Source: an uncultured Saprospiraceae bacterium (lineage in GTDB: Bacteria > Bacteroidota > Bacteroidia > Chitinophagales > Saprospiraceae). From it: a DNA stretch of 64,000 nucleotides. Shown here piece by piece: positions 15,633-24,503 of this stretch. Both the position numbers and the translations under genes were made by a program. The stretch covers positions 1 through 64,000 of the forward strand of contig CALMSO010000098.1 in assembly GCA_937872385.1 (NCBI GenBank), in the 5' to 3' direction. Below the pieces are notes generated by a model. That model saw only the letters and a list, made by a program, of their open reading frames with translations, was not told the DNA's origin and did not search any database. Every line of letters begins with the position of its first letter. Position 1 is the first letter of the stretch.

Positions 15633-16931
15633 CTAAACTACTTCTGCTACTACAAAGGTGCTGCCGCCCACGTAAATCAGGTCATCGGGAGCTGCATGGC
15701 GTTTGGCTGCATTTAGTGCACTTTTCACTGAGCTATAGGCTTTTCCCTGCAAGCCGGCAAGGGCTGCTTTTTCTTGCAAAATATTGGCATTCATGCCTCT
15801 GGGCACTGCTGCTTTCGCAAAATAATATTGAGCCGACTGGGGCAATTGTGCAAGCATTTTACCAATATCTTTGTCGCTCACTACGCCCAGTACAAAACGC
15901 AGCTGCCGATGCGGAATCTTCGATAATTGCTGCATGGCCTGCCGCAATCCGTCTTCATTGTGACCACTATCTGCCAATATGATAGGGCTTTCGCCCAATA
16001 GCTGCCAACGCCCGATAAAACGAGTACGTTTTTTCAAATCGTACAATCCGGCGCGTATCCGCTGCTCGTCGAGTGGCCAGTGAGCACGCAGTATTTCTAT
16101 GGTTTGCAGCACGGTTTGCAAGTTCTTTGCTTGATAATCGGCGTGTACATTGACGTCTAAATCGGGGTAGAACAGTTGCCCGTCGTGCCACACCTGAAAG
16201 GTGGTATGCGTCAGCGACTGCGCTTCAATGTCCGCTCGAAAATGCTGATCCGCATAAACAATCGGTACGCCTGCGGCTGCGGCTTTGGCATCAAATACCG
16301 GCTGCGTCTCGGGGTGGGTTTCGCCAATGACGACCGGTACGTCTGGCTTGATAATGCCCGCTTTTTCGCCCGCAATCAAGGGTAGGGTATCCCCCAAAAA
16401 TTGCATATGATCAAAGCTGATATTGGTAATGACGCTCACCAAGGGCTTGATAATATTAGTAGAATCAAGACGACCGCCCATACCAACTTCAATGACCGCG
16501 ACATCCACTTTCGATTGCGCAAAGTATTCAAAAGCCATAGCCACGCCGATTTCAAAAAAAGAGGGCTCTATCTCTTCGATAAGGGGCTTCATGCGCTCGG
16601 TAAATTCTACCACAAATTTTTTGGATACATACTCGCCATCAATACGGACGCGCTCGCGGAAGTCCTTGTAGTGCGGCGAAATATACAGCCCGGTGCGCAG
16701 TCCATGTGCTTGCAATACCGCAGCCAACATGTAGCAGGTAGAGCCTTTGCCATTGGTGCCTGCCACATGGATGGTGGGGAAACGATCCTGCGGATTGCCC
16801 AGAAAATCGCAAAGCGCCCGAATATTGGTCAGGTCTTTTTTGTACGCCACGCCACCCGTGCGCTGAAACATGGGCAAATGTCCAAATAAATATTCTAAGG
16901 TTTGCCGATAAATATTAGAAAAATTACTCAT
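15633..16931 (-). CDS. folC: Folylpolyglutamate / dihydrofolate synthase
   Basis: 432-residue Mur-ligase-like enzyme that adds glutamate to (dihydro)folate using ATP. N-terminal P-loop HVAGTNGKGSTCYML at about residues 55-69, followed by GLYISPHYKDFRERVRIDG (the folate/omega-loop region), AVIEVGMGGRLDSTNII, SVITNISFDHMQFLGD, and the C-terminal ILADSGHNEDGLRQAM and LRFVLGVVSDKDI. Size is standard. It lies downstream of the exbB-exbD-exbD-tonB cluster on the same strand, an order I recall from other Bacteroidota, but a strong terminator-like hairpin (16991-17023) separates it from tonB. Confidence 0.95.
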   Translation of the reverse strand: MSNFSNIYRQTLEYLFGHLPMFQRTGGVAYKKDLTNIRALCDFLGNPQDRFPTIHVAGTNGKGSTCYMLAAVLQAHGLRTGLYISPHYKDFRERVRIDGEYVSKKFVVEFTERMKPLIEEIEPSFFEIGVAMAFEYFAQSKVDVAVIEVGMGGRLDSTNIIKPLVSVITNISFDHMQFLGDTLPLIAGEKAGIIKPDVPVVIGETHPETQPVFDAKAAAAGVPIVYADQHFRADIEAQSLTHTTFQVWHDGQLFYPDLDVNVHADYQAKNLQTVLQTIEILRAHWPLDEQRIRAGLYDLKKRTRFIGRWQLLGESPIILADSGHNEDGLRQAMQQLSKIPHRQLRFVLGVVSDKDIGKMLAQLPQSAQYYFAKAAVPRGMNANILQEKAALAGLQGKAYSSVKSALNAAKRHAAPDDLIYVGGSTFVVAEVV

Positions 16932-16990
16932 ATAATAATCACAGCAATCGAATCAATAAAACCAAGATTTTTTCTAAATGTGCTGCAAAG

Positions 16991-17023
16991 AAAAAAGGGC
17001 AGATTGAGAAATCCACCCTTTTT
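16991..17023 (-). terminator. Intrinsic terminator after tonB-like gene
   Basis: On the minus strand AAAAAGGGTGGATT pairs with AATCTGCCCTTTTT (14 bp including two G-U pairs, TCTC loop) and ends in a run of six T. It sits 29 bp after the stop of the TonB-like gene and 60 bp before folC. Because of its A/T-flanked symmetry it may also work weakly on the other strand. Confidence 0.8.
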
Positions 17024-17051
17024 GGCAATTTTTATTCTATTATCTTGCTGA

Positions 17052-17936
17052 TTATTGCAATCGGAAGTTGTACGTAATGGTGCCACACTGGCGATCTACG
17101 CTGCCTTTGCCAAATTTCCATTGGCGTGCGTCGGCGAGTGCCTTATTTTTCAAACCACCATCCGACACGGTAGAGCCGCGTTGAGTAAAATCAGCGCTGA
17201 CTACATTGCCATCGGCGTCCACGCACACGCGAATCACCGCTACGCCTACACTTTGGCTATTGTCCGTCACGCCGGGGCCACGACGCGCGACGCCCCTATC
17301 TTCCAATCCACCGCCCACATTACCGCTGCCAGAACTGATGCCTTCGAGTTTTTTGGCGTTGGGGTCGCCACCCGGGTCTCCCTGAGTGCCGGCTGTACCG
17401 GTGGTACCTTTGCCACTGCCCGAACCGCTAAATCCGCCGGCTAACTGGTCTTTCAAGCGCTGCGCTTCGGCATCGCGGGCTGCGCGCTCGGCTTCGGCTT
17501 TTTTGCGGGCATCTTCGGCTGCTTTTTGGCGGGCCGCTTCTTCGCGGGCCTGGCGGTCGCGGTCGGCTTGCTCACGCTTTTGTTGCTCCCGCAGGCGCAC
17601 GGCGTCGGGGTCTTCGGTTGTCACCACTTCGCGCTGGGGCGTGGGTGCTGGTTTGGCGGGTTGTTGCACTTCGCGCTGGGGTGTTGGCTCTGGCTGAGGT
17701 GGTTGCTGCGGCTGTGTTTCACGCGGGGCTACTGGCTCGGCGGGGCCTGCATTATCGTCACCTTGCCCTACATCGGGCAAGCCGAGGTTGACTAAGATAC
17801 CTTCCTGCCCTGGAGGCGGGTCGGGGTAGGTAAGAAACGGCAATAAAAACAAAATGATAATCAGGGTATGCAAAATCGAGCTGATAATGATACCGTATCG
17901 TTTATTTTTTTGTTCCTGCTGGGTCATTACTTCCAT
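17052..17936 (-). CDS. TonB-like energy transducer
   Basis: 294 residues from the ATG at 17936 (MEVMTQQEQ); a GTG further upstream at 17993 would add 19 residues that look non-coding. One membrane helix (YGIIISSILHTLIIILFLL) is followed by a long periplasmic linker: Pro/Gln-rich (about 45-110), then an Arg/Glu/Ala-rich helical stretch (about 110-165) and a Gly/Ser-rich stretch. The C-terminal ~75 residues (VGVAVIRVCVDADGNVVSADF, WKFGKG) form a TonB/TolA-C-like domain that would touch outer-membrane receptors. It is the last gene of the exbB-exbD-exbD cluster, consistent with a TonB- or TolA-type role. Confidence 0.85.
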   Translation of the reverse strand: MEVMTQQEQKNKRYGIIISSILHTLIIILFLLPFLTYPDPPPGQEGILVNLGLPDVGQGDDNAGPAEPVAPRETQPQQPPQPEPTPQREVQQPAKPAPTPQREVVTTEDPDAVRLREQQKREQADRDRQAREEAARQKAAEDARKKAEAERAARDAEAQRLKDQLAGGFSGSGSGKGTTGTAGTQGDPGGDPNAKKLEGISSGSGNVGGGLEDRGVARRGPGVTDNSQSVGVAVIRVCVDADGNVVSADFTQRGSTVSDGGLKNKALADARQWKFGKGSVDRQCGTITYNFRLQ

Positions 17937-18041
17937 AGCTTTGCTTATTGGTGTACTATTGGTATAACGCTGGTGCCCGCCATTAAGATACACGCAACCA
18001 GTCGGTTAGTAATTATTTAACACAATGCTGGCCACTGCTTT

Positions 18042-18437
18042 CTATTTTCTTTCCGATAGGAGAATACCGTTGATATTCAATCGCATGGCAATATCCATAA
18101 CGGCTACCACTGCCTCCACGGGTGCGCTGGAATCGGGCGAAATCGTGATATTAGCATCTCTGTTGGCTAAAGGCCGCAGGCGCGTTTCGAGGTCTTCGAT
18201 AGAAATGCGACGGCCATTGAGCGCGAAGCTGCCATTATCATTGATGCGCACATCATCCATTTTAGTATTGGAAGGCGGCAGCTTGCTCTGGGTGCGCCCT
18301 GGCATTTTAAGATTGATAGCATTGGGGGCTACCAAGCTGGATGTCAGCATAAAAAATATTAACAATAAAAAGATAATGTCGGTCAACGACGACATACTGA
18401 ACTCAGCACTGGTTTTGCTACGTGTTTTTAAAGCCAT
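18042..18437 (-). CDS. exbD: ExbD/TolR biopolymer transport protein (second copy)
   Basis: 131 residues with one N-terminal membrane helix carrying the essential Asp in SSLTDIIFLLLIFFML (about residues 15-30), then a periplasmic domain (VRINDNGSFALNGRRISIEDLETRL). With ExbB it forms the proton-driven motor that powers the TonB-like protein. It follows the first exbD after 36 bp and precedes the tonB-like gene by about 105 bp. The helix is nearly identical to that of the upstream copy, so the pair arose by duplication; Bacteroidota motors often have two ExbD types. Confidence 0.93.
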   Translation of the reverse strand: MALKTRSKTSAEFSMSSLTDIIFLLLIFFMLTSSLVAPNAINLKMPGRTQSKLPPSNTKMDDVRINDNGSFALNGRRISIEDLETRLRPLANRDANITISPDSSAPVEAVVAVMDIAMRLNINGILLSERK

Positions 18438-18473
18438 TTTTTTACAATCTACAATTTACAGATATTCAATGAT

Positions 18474-18872
18474 TTAGCTCGTCGGTTGCGTAGCGATAAT
18501 GGCACGGGCGCGCATTTTGGCGGCTATTTCCATCACATCGGCTACATAGTCGAATGGCGTACCTACCTCGGCTACAATCGTCACCGTGAGGTCTTTGGCA
18601 TCTTTCAGATTGGTCACCTCTTGTTGCAAAGCACGCTCCAAGGCTTTGGGCGACAAGGATTTGCCATTGAGTTTGTGCTCTCCTGTATTGTTGATGGATA
18701 CCACGATATTGGTTGGGGCCACCGTTTTAGAATCCGATTTTGGCAATTCAAACGGCTCTATGGTCACCAATTTGGAACTGAGCATGAAAAAAATCAGCAA
18801 CAGGAAGATAACATCCGTCAAGGACGCCATGCTGAACTCTGCGCTGGTTTTATTGTGTTTCTTTAAGGCCAT
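18474..18872 (-). CDS. exbD: ExbD/TolR biopolymer transport protein (first copy)
   Basis: 132 residues. Membrane helix with the proton-path Asp in MASLTDVIFLLLIFFMLSS (about 15-33), then the periplasmic domain (VVSINNTGEHKLNGKSLSPKALERAL). It lies 47 bp after exbB and 36 bp before the second exbD, in one operon. Both copies begin MALK followed by KTSAEFSM. Confidence 0.93.
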   Translation of the reverse strand: MALKKHNKTSAEFSMASLTDVIFLLLIFFMLSSKLVTIEPFELPKSDSKTVAPTNIVVSINNTGEHKLNGKSLSPKALERALQQEVTNLKDAKDLTVTIVAEVGTPFDYVADVMEIAAKMRARAIIATQPTS

Positions 18873-18919
18873 GTAGTAAAATTTACGAAGTAAAAATGCC
18901 TGATTACATGCGGTTCACA

Positions 18920-19615
18920 CTAATTGCTCGGCTCCTGCAGCAAATCCATAAATTCCGTTGTGGTGCGTTCCATTTTGAACACCACCTTATCCACGTTGGC
19001 TACCAGAATATTATAACCGATATAGGCAAAAATACCAATGACCAACCCAAAAGCGGTGGTCAGCAATGCTTGATAAATACCGCCAGCCAGCAGCGAGGGC
19101 GTTACGTTTTCAGCGGTTGCCATCTGATAGAACGACAGAATCATACCCGTCACCGTGCCAAGGAAGCCAATCATAGGTGCTGCACCGGCAATACTCGCCA
19201 GCGTAGAAAGGTTCTTTTCGAGCTTAAACACTTCAAGATTTCCCACATTTTCGATGGCGGCATCAATGTCGCGCAGGGGTTTGCCGATGCGCTGCAAGCC
19301 TTTTTCTACCATGCGCGCCACGGGCGAATCGGTGGTTTGGCAAAGGGCCTTAGCGCCCTGAATATTGCCCGACTGCACGTTCAGGCGGATGTTGTTCATA
19401 AAGTTATCGTCAATGCGCGAGGCTTTGCTGATGTTGAGATAGCGCTCTACGAAGATATAAATCCCGATAGCCGATAGCACCAACTGCACCAGCACAATGA
19501 TAATACCAATCGTGCCGCTCTGTACGATAATGTCAAAAAAACTTTGCGTTGCTACTCCTTCTCTTTCAAGTCCTTCTACTTCCGTTTGAAACAGTAAGAT
19601 GATATTCTGGAACAT
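18920..19615 (-). CDS. exbB: ExbB/TolQ/MotA proton channel family protein
   Basis: 231-residue inner-membrane motor subunit. Helix 1 at about residues 30-52 (GTIGIIIVLVQLVLSAIGIYIF), a cytoplasmic stretch containing ARMVEKGLQRIGKPLRDIDAAIE, then helices 2 and 3 (STLASIAGAAPMIGFLGTVTGMILSF and AGGIYQALLTTAFGLVIGIFAYIGY), the canonical MotA_ExbB core. First gene of the minus-strand operon exbB-exbD-exbD-tonB. It is divergent from the fadN gene; the shared 338-bp gap holds the fadN promoter candidate. Confidence 0.94.
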   Translation of the reverse strand: MFQNIILLFQTEVEGLEREGVATQSFFDIIVQSGTIGIIIVLVQLVLSAIGIYIFVERYLNISKASRIDDNFMNNIRLNVQSGNIQGAKALCQTTDSPVARMVEKGLQRIGKPLRDIDAAIENVGNLEVFKLEKNLSTLASIAGAAPMIGFLGTVTGMILSFYQMATAENVTPSLLAGGIYQALLTTAFGLVIGIFAYIGYNILVANVDKVVFKMERTTTEFMDLLQEPSN

Positions 19616-19818
19616 AATTTCCGGTGGTTTTTAAATGTTGTTTGTTGGATTTCAGAATGTTTAGACAACGTATTGCTGATACAGCAAATTATTTAAAACG
19701 GGGCTAAATTTAGGAAAAATTGTTGAAGCATGAACCAGTTGTTATCTGGATTCCGTTGAATTATAAAAAAATCTCGATTTTTCAACCATTCAAATCTTCC
19801 TCCTTTCAAGCATATTCT

Positions 19819-19826
19819 TATTTTTG
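19819..19826 (+). promoter_or_regulatory. Putative -7 box TATTTTTG of the fad operon
   Basis: Perfect TAnnTTTG match in the gap between exbB and fadN (19616-19953). It implies a leader of about 120 nt before the ATG at 19954 and so argues against the in-frame start codons further upstream. No clear -33 box. No other gene is seen in this gap. Confidence 0.5.
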
Positions 19827-19953
19827 CAAAATTAGCGAATTTTCGCTAAACATCGAACTAATGACGCCATCGTATGGTTCTCTTTTCAATACAACGGCAA
19901 TATTTTTATCTCCGAAACACCAAATCACCAGCTTACAAAATAAACCAACCTTT

Positions 19954-22344
19954 ATGAGAAGAATCAAAAAAGCTGCGGTACTTGGCTCCGGCGTCATGGG
20001 CTCGGGCATTGCCTGCCACTTCGCCAACATCGGGCTGGAAGTGCTGATGCTCGACATCCTACCGCCCAACCTGAGCGCAGCGGAACAAAACGACCGCAAA
20101 GCGCGCAATCGCATGGCTGATACCGCCCTGCAAAACGCCATCAAATCCAAACCGGCGCCCCTGTACGATACGCGCTTTGTCAGCCGTATCTCTACCGGAA
20201 ACTTTGAGGACGACCTGCCCAAAATTAAAGATTACGACTGGGTAATCGAAGTAGTGGTGGAGCGCCTCGACATCAAACGCCAGCTTTTTGACAAGGTAGA
20301 ACAGCACCGCCGACCGGGCACGCTCATTACATCCAATACCTCCGGCATCCCCATTCACCTGATGACCGAGGGCCGCAGCGAAGATTTCAAAAAGCATTTC
20401 TGTGGTACGCACTTTTTCAATCCGCCGCGCTACCTGCGCCTGTTTGAAGTCATCCCGACCGCCGATACCGACCCCGCTGTGGTGGACTTTCTGATGCATT
20501 ACGGCGATGTATTTCTGGGTAAACAAAGTGTGCTGGCTAAAGATACTCCGGCTTTCATTGGCAACCGCGTGGGCGTATATGCTATGGCAAAAATTTATCA
20601 ACTGACCACCGAATTAGGCTTGCGCATCGAAGAAGTGGACAAGCTCACCGGCCCAGCCATCGGACGCCCCAAAACCGGTACCTTCCGACTCGGCGATCTG
20701 GTAGGACACGATACGGCGGCTAATGTGATCAAAGGGATTAAAGATAACTGCCCCCACGACGAGCAGGCGGCGGCTTTCGAGGTGCCAAAATACATGCACT
20801 TTCTGTTGGAAAATAAATTTCTCGGCGACAAAACCGGACAGGGTTTTTACAAAAAAACCAAAGAGCGCGACGCCAACGGCCGCCCGGTTATTCTGGCTTT
20901 GAATTTAGAAACGCTTGAATATGAGCCTTCTGTGAAGCCAGAGCTGTCCAGTCTGAAAATTGCCAAACAAGTGGATGATTTGCGCAAGCGCATCCCGGCT
21001 ATTTTCAAAGCGGATGATAAAGGCGGCGAATTGGTGCGGCGCTCGCTGCTGGGCTTGTTTGCGTATGTGTCCAATCGCATCCCGGAAATTGCCGATCATC
21101 TTTATAGCATAGACGACGCTATGCGCGCGGGCTACGCCTGGGAACTCGGGCCCTTTGAGTACTGGGACTTGATTGGCATTGCCGAAGGCATCAAACAGGC
21201 CGAGGCACAGGGCGAAACCGTAGCCACTTGGGTGAAGGATATGCTGGCTGCCGGACACACTTCTTTTTACAAACGCGAAGGCGGCAAGCGCCTTTATTAC
21301 AACATCGCCGATAAAAGCTATCAGCCGATACCGGGGACGGAAGAATTTATCATCCTCGACAACTACCGCGACCAAGCGCCGGTATTCCAAAATAGCGAAG
21401 TGATATTGCACGACATTGGCGACGGCGTGCTCTGCCTCGAATTCACCAGTATGCATAATGCCATTGGCGAGGGGGTGCTGCGCGGTATGAATGAGGCGAT
21501 TCAGCTTGCTGAAGATGGCGACTGGCGGGGCTTGGTTATTGGCAACAATGCGACCAATTTCACGGTGGGTGCCAATCTGATGATGATTGCTATGCTGGCC
21601 TATCAGCAAGAATTTGATGAATTGAATATGGCGGTGAACTTCTTCCAGCAAACGGTGATGCGCACGCGCTATTCCAACATACCGGTAGTGGCGGCCACGC
21701 AGGGCTACGTCTTTGGCGGGGGCTGCGAAACCATCATGCACTGCGATGCGGCGGTCTGCGCGGCTGAGTCGTACATTGGGCTGGTGGAAGTGGGCGTAGG
21801 CCTGATACCGGGCGGCGCGGGCACCAAAGAGTTTGCGGTGCGCACTTCCGATGCCTTCTTTCAAGGCGATGTGCAAATCCCGACGCTGATTGAGCGTTTC
21901 AAGACCATTGCGCTGGCGCAAGTAGCCACTTCAGCACCCGAAGCTTTTAATTACGGCTATCTGCAACGCCACAAGGACAGCGTAGTAGTGAACAAGGATC
22001 GCAACATTGCGGAAGCTAAAAAGAAAGTACTGGAACTGGCAGACAACTACGTGATGCCTACTCAACGCCAGGATGTAACGGTGCTGGGCCGCACAGGGCT
22101 GGCGGCGCTCTACACCGCTGCCAACGAACTCAAGCTCGGCAACTACGCCAGCGAGCACGACATCAAAATCGCGCACAAAATCGCGTGGGTACTCTGTGGC
22201 GGCGACCTGACCGGCGCGCAACAAGTCAGCGAACAATACCTGCTCGACTTAGAGCGCGAGGCCTTCCTCAGCCTTTGCGGCGAAGCGAAGACCTTGGAAC
22301 GGATACAGTATATGTTGCAGAATAATAAGCCGCTTAGAAACTGA
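19954..22344 (+). CDS. fadN: 3-hydroxyacyl-CoA dehydrogenase / enoyl-CoA hydratase (FadN type)
   Basis: 796 residues from the ATG at 19954 (MRRIKKAAVLGSGVMGSGIA); the frame is open further upstream but that sequence is AT-rich leader. Fatty-acid beta-oxidation enzyme with the NAD-binding Rossmann loop at residues ~8-15, CGTHFFNPPRYLRLFEVIP, the dehydrogenase C-domain (DTPAFIGNRVGVYAM, RLGDLVGHD) and a C-terminal crotonase domain (VFGGGCETIMHCD, GLVEVGVGLIPGGAGTKEF). The order dehydrogenase-then-hydratase is that of B. subtilis FadN, the reverse of E. coli FadB. The thiolase gene follows, separated by a four-helix-bundle cassette. The TGA stop overlaps the cassette's left inverted repeat. Confidence 0.94.
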   Translation: MRRIKKAAVLGSGVMGSGIACHFANIGLEVLMLDILPPNLSAAEQNDRKARNRMADTALQNAIKSKPAPLYDTRFVSRISTGNFEDDLPKIKDYDWVIEVVVERLDIKRQLFDKVEQHRRPGTLITSNTSGIPIHLMTEGRSEDFKKHFCGTHFFNPPRYLRLFEVIPTADTDPAVVDFLMHYGDVFLGKQSVLAKDTPAFIGNRVGVYAMAKIYQLTTELGLRIEEVDKLTGPAIGRPKTGTFRLGDLVGHDTAANVIKGIKDNCPHDEQAAAFEVPKYMHFLLENKFLGDKTGQGFYKKTKERDANGRPVILALNLETLEYEPSVKPELSSLKIAKQVDDLRKRIPAIFKADDKGGELVRRSLLGLFAYVSNRIPEIADHLYSIDDAMRAGYAWELGPFEYWDLIGIAEGIKQAEAQGETVATWVKDMLAAGHTSFYKREGGKRLYYNIADKSYQPIPGTEEFIILDNYRDQAPVFQNSEVILHDIGDGVLCLEFTSMHNAIGEGVLRGMNEAIQLAEDGDWRGLVIGNNATNFTVGANLMMIAMLAYQQEFDELNMAVNFFQQTVMRTRYSNIPVVAATQGYVFGGGCETIMHCDAAVCAAESYIGLVEVGVGLIPGGAGTKEFAVRTSDAFFQGDVQIPTLIERFKTIALAQVATSAPEAFNYGYLQRHKDSVVVNKDRNIAEAKKKVLELADNYVMPTQRQDVTVLGRTGLAALYTAANELKLGNYASEHDIKIAHKIAWVLCGGDLTGAQQVSEQYLLDLEREAFLSLCGEAKTLERIQYMLQNNKPLRN

Positions 22345-22398
22345 TGCCAGATTGAAAGATGCCAGATGCCAGATATATGATAAACGCGGCATTCGCTT

Positions 22399-22406
22399 TA
22401 ATTTTG
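22399..22406 (+). promoter_or_regulatory. Putative -7 box TAATTTTG of the cassette ORF
   Basis: Perfect TAnnTTTG match 20 nt before the ATG at 22426, inside the inverted repeats, so the cassette can carry its own promoter. No strong -33 box. Confidence 0.55.
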
Positions 22407-22425
22407 TAACTGACAAATTTACAAC

Positions 22426-22782
22426 ATGAAAAGACACAATTTTAAAGAATTGAAAATCTGGCAGGCTTCAATGGAATTGGTGAAAGATACTTATAGCGCA
22501 ACGAATGATTTTCCGAAAAGTGAATTGTATGGATTGACGCAGCAAATTCGAAAAGCTGCCGTTTCTGTTCCATCCAATATTGCCGAGGGCTGTGGTCGAG
22601 GTTCGGATGCGCAATTAGCTCATTTTCTGGATATTGCGCAGGGTTCTGCATTTGAATTGGAAACACAATTGTACTTGGCAAATGCATTGAACTTTCTGAA
22701 CACAGCCGAAATGAATATATTAGTGACAAAGCTGACAGCCGTTCAAAAAATGATTGACGGATTTAAAAATAAAATTTCTTAA
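22426..22782 (+). CDS. Four helix bundle protein (S23/IVS family)
   Basis: 118 residues. It has all hallmarks of the TIGR02436 four-helix-bundle family found in 23S rRNA intervening sequences and as free-standing genes: FKELKIWQASMELVKDTY, FPKSELYGLTQQIRKAAVSV, PSNIAEGCGRGSD, and FLDIAQGSAFELETQLYLA. The family forms pentameric bundles; related proteins (Avd) bind nucleic acid in diversity-generating retroelements. The cellular role of stand-alone copies is unknown. Composition is visibly lower in GC than the flanking fad genes, which with the inverted repeats indicates insertion. Confidence 0.93.
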   Translation: MKRHNFKELKIWQASMELVKDTYSATNDFPKSELYGLTQQIRKAAVSVPSNIAEGCGRGSDAQLAHFLDIAQGSAFELETQLYLANALNFLNTAEMNILVTKLTAVQKMIDGFKNKIS

Positions 22783-22843
22783 TATCGGATTGTTAGTTGT
22801 CTGGCATCTGGCATCTTTCAATCTGGCATCTAATAATAATAAC

Positions 22844-24016
22844 ATGGAAGCATACATCATCAAAGCATATCGCTCGGCAGTGGGCAAGGCTGGTAAGGGC
22901 GGATTCAGAAACTACCGGTCGGATGATCTGGCGGTGGACGTGGTCAAGCACCTCGTAGCGCAAGTGCCCGAACTCGACCCGAAACTTGTGGACGACGTGA
23001 TCGTGGGCTGCGCCAATCCTGAGGGTGAGCAAGGTTTTCAAATCGGGCGGCAGATTTCGCTGCGCGCACTCGGCAAAGAAGTGCCCGGCATGACCGTCAA
23101 TCGTTACTGCGCCTCCGGCCTCGAAACCATTTCCATTGCGGTAGCCAAAATCCGGGCGGGTATGGGGCATATTTACATCGCCGGCGGCACCGAAAACATG
23201 AGCATGATCCCCATGACGGGCTACAAACTCGCACCCAGCTACGCCGTAGCCAGCACCACGCCCAACTACCTCACCGGTATGGGCATGACGGCCGAAGCCG
23301 TGTCCAAAAAGTACCACATCAGCCGGGAAAAAGCCGATGCATTCTCGGTACGTTCGCACACCTTGGCGGCTAAGGCCATTAAGGAGGGCAAATTCAAGGA
23401 TGAAATCGTGCCGGTGACGGTGCCTCATGTGTTTGTTAAAGACAACAAGCGCGTGGAAACCACTCAGATAGTAGAAACCGACGAGGGCGTGCGCCCCGAT
23501 ACCAATATGGAGGCACTCGGCAAGCTGCGGCCGGCTTTCGCCAATGGCGGCGTGGTCACAGCGGGTAATTCTTCGCAAACTTCTGATGGCGCGGCCTTTG
23601 TGCTGGTGGTGAGCGAAGAGATGGTCAAGCAACTTAATTTGCAACCCATTGCGCGACTCGCAGCCTGCTCGGTGGGGGGCGTAGAGCCTTTGTACATGGG
23701 CATCGGACCCTGTGCCGCCATACCCAAAGCCTTGAAACAGGCAGATTTGAAACTCGATGATATTGATCTGATCGAACTGAACGAAGCCTTTGCTGCACAA
23801 GCCTTAGCGGTAATTCAGGAAGCGGGTCTCAATCCTGACATTGTAAATGTGAACGGAGGCGCTATTGCCCTGGGGCACCCGCTGGGCTGCACCGGCGCGA
23901 AGCTTTCCACGCAACTCTTCAACGAATTGCGCCGCCGCAATCAAAAATACGGCATGGTGACGGCTTGCGTCGGCGGCGGGCAGGGCATTGCGGGAGTTTA
24001 TGAGCTGTTGAATTAG
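22844..24016 (+). CDS. fadA: Acetyl-CoA C-acyltransferase (thiolase)
   Basis: 390 residues from the ATG at 22844 (MEAYIIKAYRSAVGKAGKGG). The frame is open upstream to 22754, but those codons translate the inverted repeat. Last step of beta-oxidation: thiolytic cleavage of 3-ketoacyl-CoA. Catalytic residues are all present: acyl-accepting Cys in VNRYCASGLETI (near residue 90), His in GGAIALGHPLGCTGAK and Cys in VTACVGGGQGIAG near the C-terminus. It pairs with the FadN-type protein upstream and ends before a strong terminator at 24067. Confidence 0.95.
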   Translation: MEAYIIKAYRSAVGKAGKGGFRNYRSDDLAVDVVKHLVAQVPELDPKLVDDVIVGCANPEGEQGFQIGRQISLRALGKEVPGMTVNRYCASGLETISIAVAKIRAGMGHIYIAGGTENMSMIPMTGYKLAPSYAVASTTPNYLTGMGMTAEAVSKKYHISREKADAFSVRSHTLAAKAIKEGKFKDEIVPVTVPHVFVKDNKRVETTQIVETDEGVRPDTNMEALGKLRPAFANGGVVTAGNSSQTSDGAAFVLVVSEEMVKQLNLQPIARLAACSVGGVEPLYMGIGPCAAIPKALKQADLKLDDIDLIELNEAFAAQALAVIQEAGLNPDIVNVNGGAIALGHPLGCTGAKLSTQLFNELRRRNQKYGMVTACVGGGQGIAGVYELLN

Positions 24017-24066
24017 GTTTAGGAGGCGGCCGGAGTTTTAGACAATAGAAATGAAGGTTTTCAAAG

Positions 24067-24106
24067 AACAGACTGATGACTTCGGTTTATCAGTCTGTTT
24101 TGTTTT
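24067..24106 (+). terminator. Intrinsic terminator of the fad operon
   Basis: AACAGACTGAT (24067-24077) and ATCAGTCTGTT (24089-24099) form a perfect 11-bp stem with an 11-nt loop, followed by TTTGTTTT. Confidence 0.88.
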
Positions 24107-24140
24107 GAAATAAATCGTACTTTTATTCAAAAGTATTCCA

Positions 24141-24503
24141 ATGACCAAACGCTATCCTCGCACACTTTCTGCTGGTGCCAATAACACCGTGATTGCCTTG
24201 TCGAGTACCGAGGTTGGTAAATTATTTGCCGGCGATACGCGCTCGGACATCGGCTCGGAGGCGGAGAAAATGAAGTTTGCCAATGCGGTAAATGGCTTGG
24301 TCGTACAATTCATTCGGCTGGATGTATTTGGTGAACATAGCGAAATGCTGGTCATGGAGCGTTTGTACCCGATGGATTTTCGGGCATATGAGTATGAACG
24401 CAGAGAGCTGCTGCTGGACGTTTTTGTCGGTAATGTACTGGCGGCTTCAGCGCCGATAAAAAAAATCGGTTGGAACCCCATAACTTGTAGCGCACACGCA
24501 TAG
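24141..24503 (+). pseudogene. Truncated kinase-like ORF interrupted by a palindromic repeat
   Basis: 120-codon ORF. Residues ~15-95 read like the small lobe of a protein-kinase fold: VIALSSTEVGKLF, an alpha-C-like helix SEAEKMKFANAVNGLVVQFIRLD and a hinge-like EMLVMERLYPMDFRAYEYERR. At about codon 98 the sequence enters a 115-bp GC-rich palindromic repeat (24435-24549) and then stops; the catalytic lobe (HxD, DFG) is missing and nothing kinase-like follows. The interpretation as a gene broken by a repeat insertion is by eye. If the N-terminal match is wrong, it is an unidentified short protein whose tail comes from repeat sequence. Confidence 0.45.

Larger units (their letters stand above)
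22343..22830. mobile_element. Four-helix-bundle cassette in perfect 31-bp inverted repeats
   Basis: Left arm 22343-22373 and right arm 22800-22830 are exact reverse complements over 31 bp. Each arm is itself built from three GATGCCAGA units. Between them lie a TAATTTTG promoter and a 118-codon ORF. The left arm starts within the fadN stop codon and the right arm ends 13 bp before the fadA start, so the cassette exactly fills the intergenic space of a two-gene operon. No transposase is encoded. In the operon mRNA the arms would pair into a long stem, as around 23S rRNA intervening sequences that carry proteins of the same family; excision by RNase III is an inference. Confidence 0.75.

Noticed and set aside
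20905..21921. 338-codon minus-strand ORF opposite fadN
   Set aside because: Antisense shadow caused by codon bias in the real gene; no start context or motif.
22426..22782. Four-helix-bundle gene considered as part of a diversity-generating retroelement (Avd)
   Set aside because: No reverse transcriptase, template repeat or variable-repeat target gene is found nearby.
22793..23800. Long minus-strand ORF opposite the thiolase gene
   Set aside because: Antisense shadow of a well-supported gene; His/Arg-rich translation without any recognisable motif.
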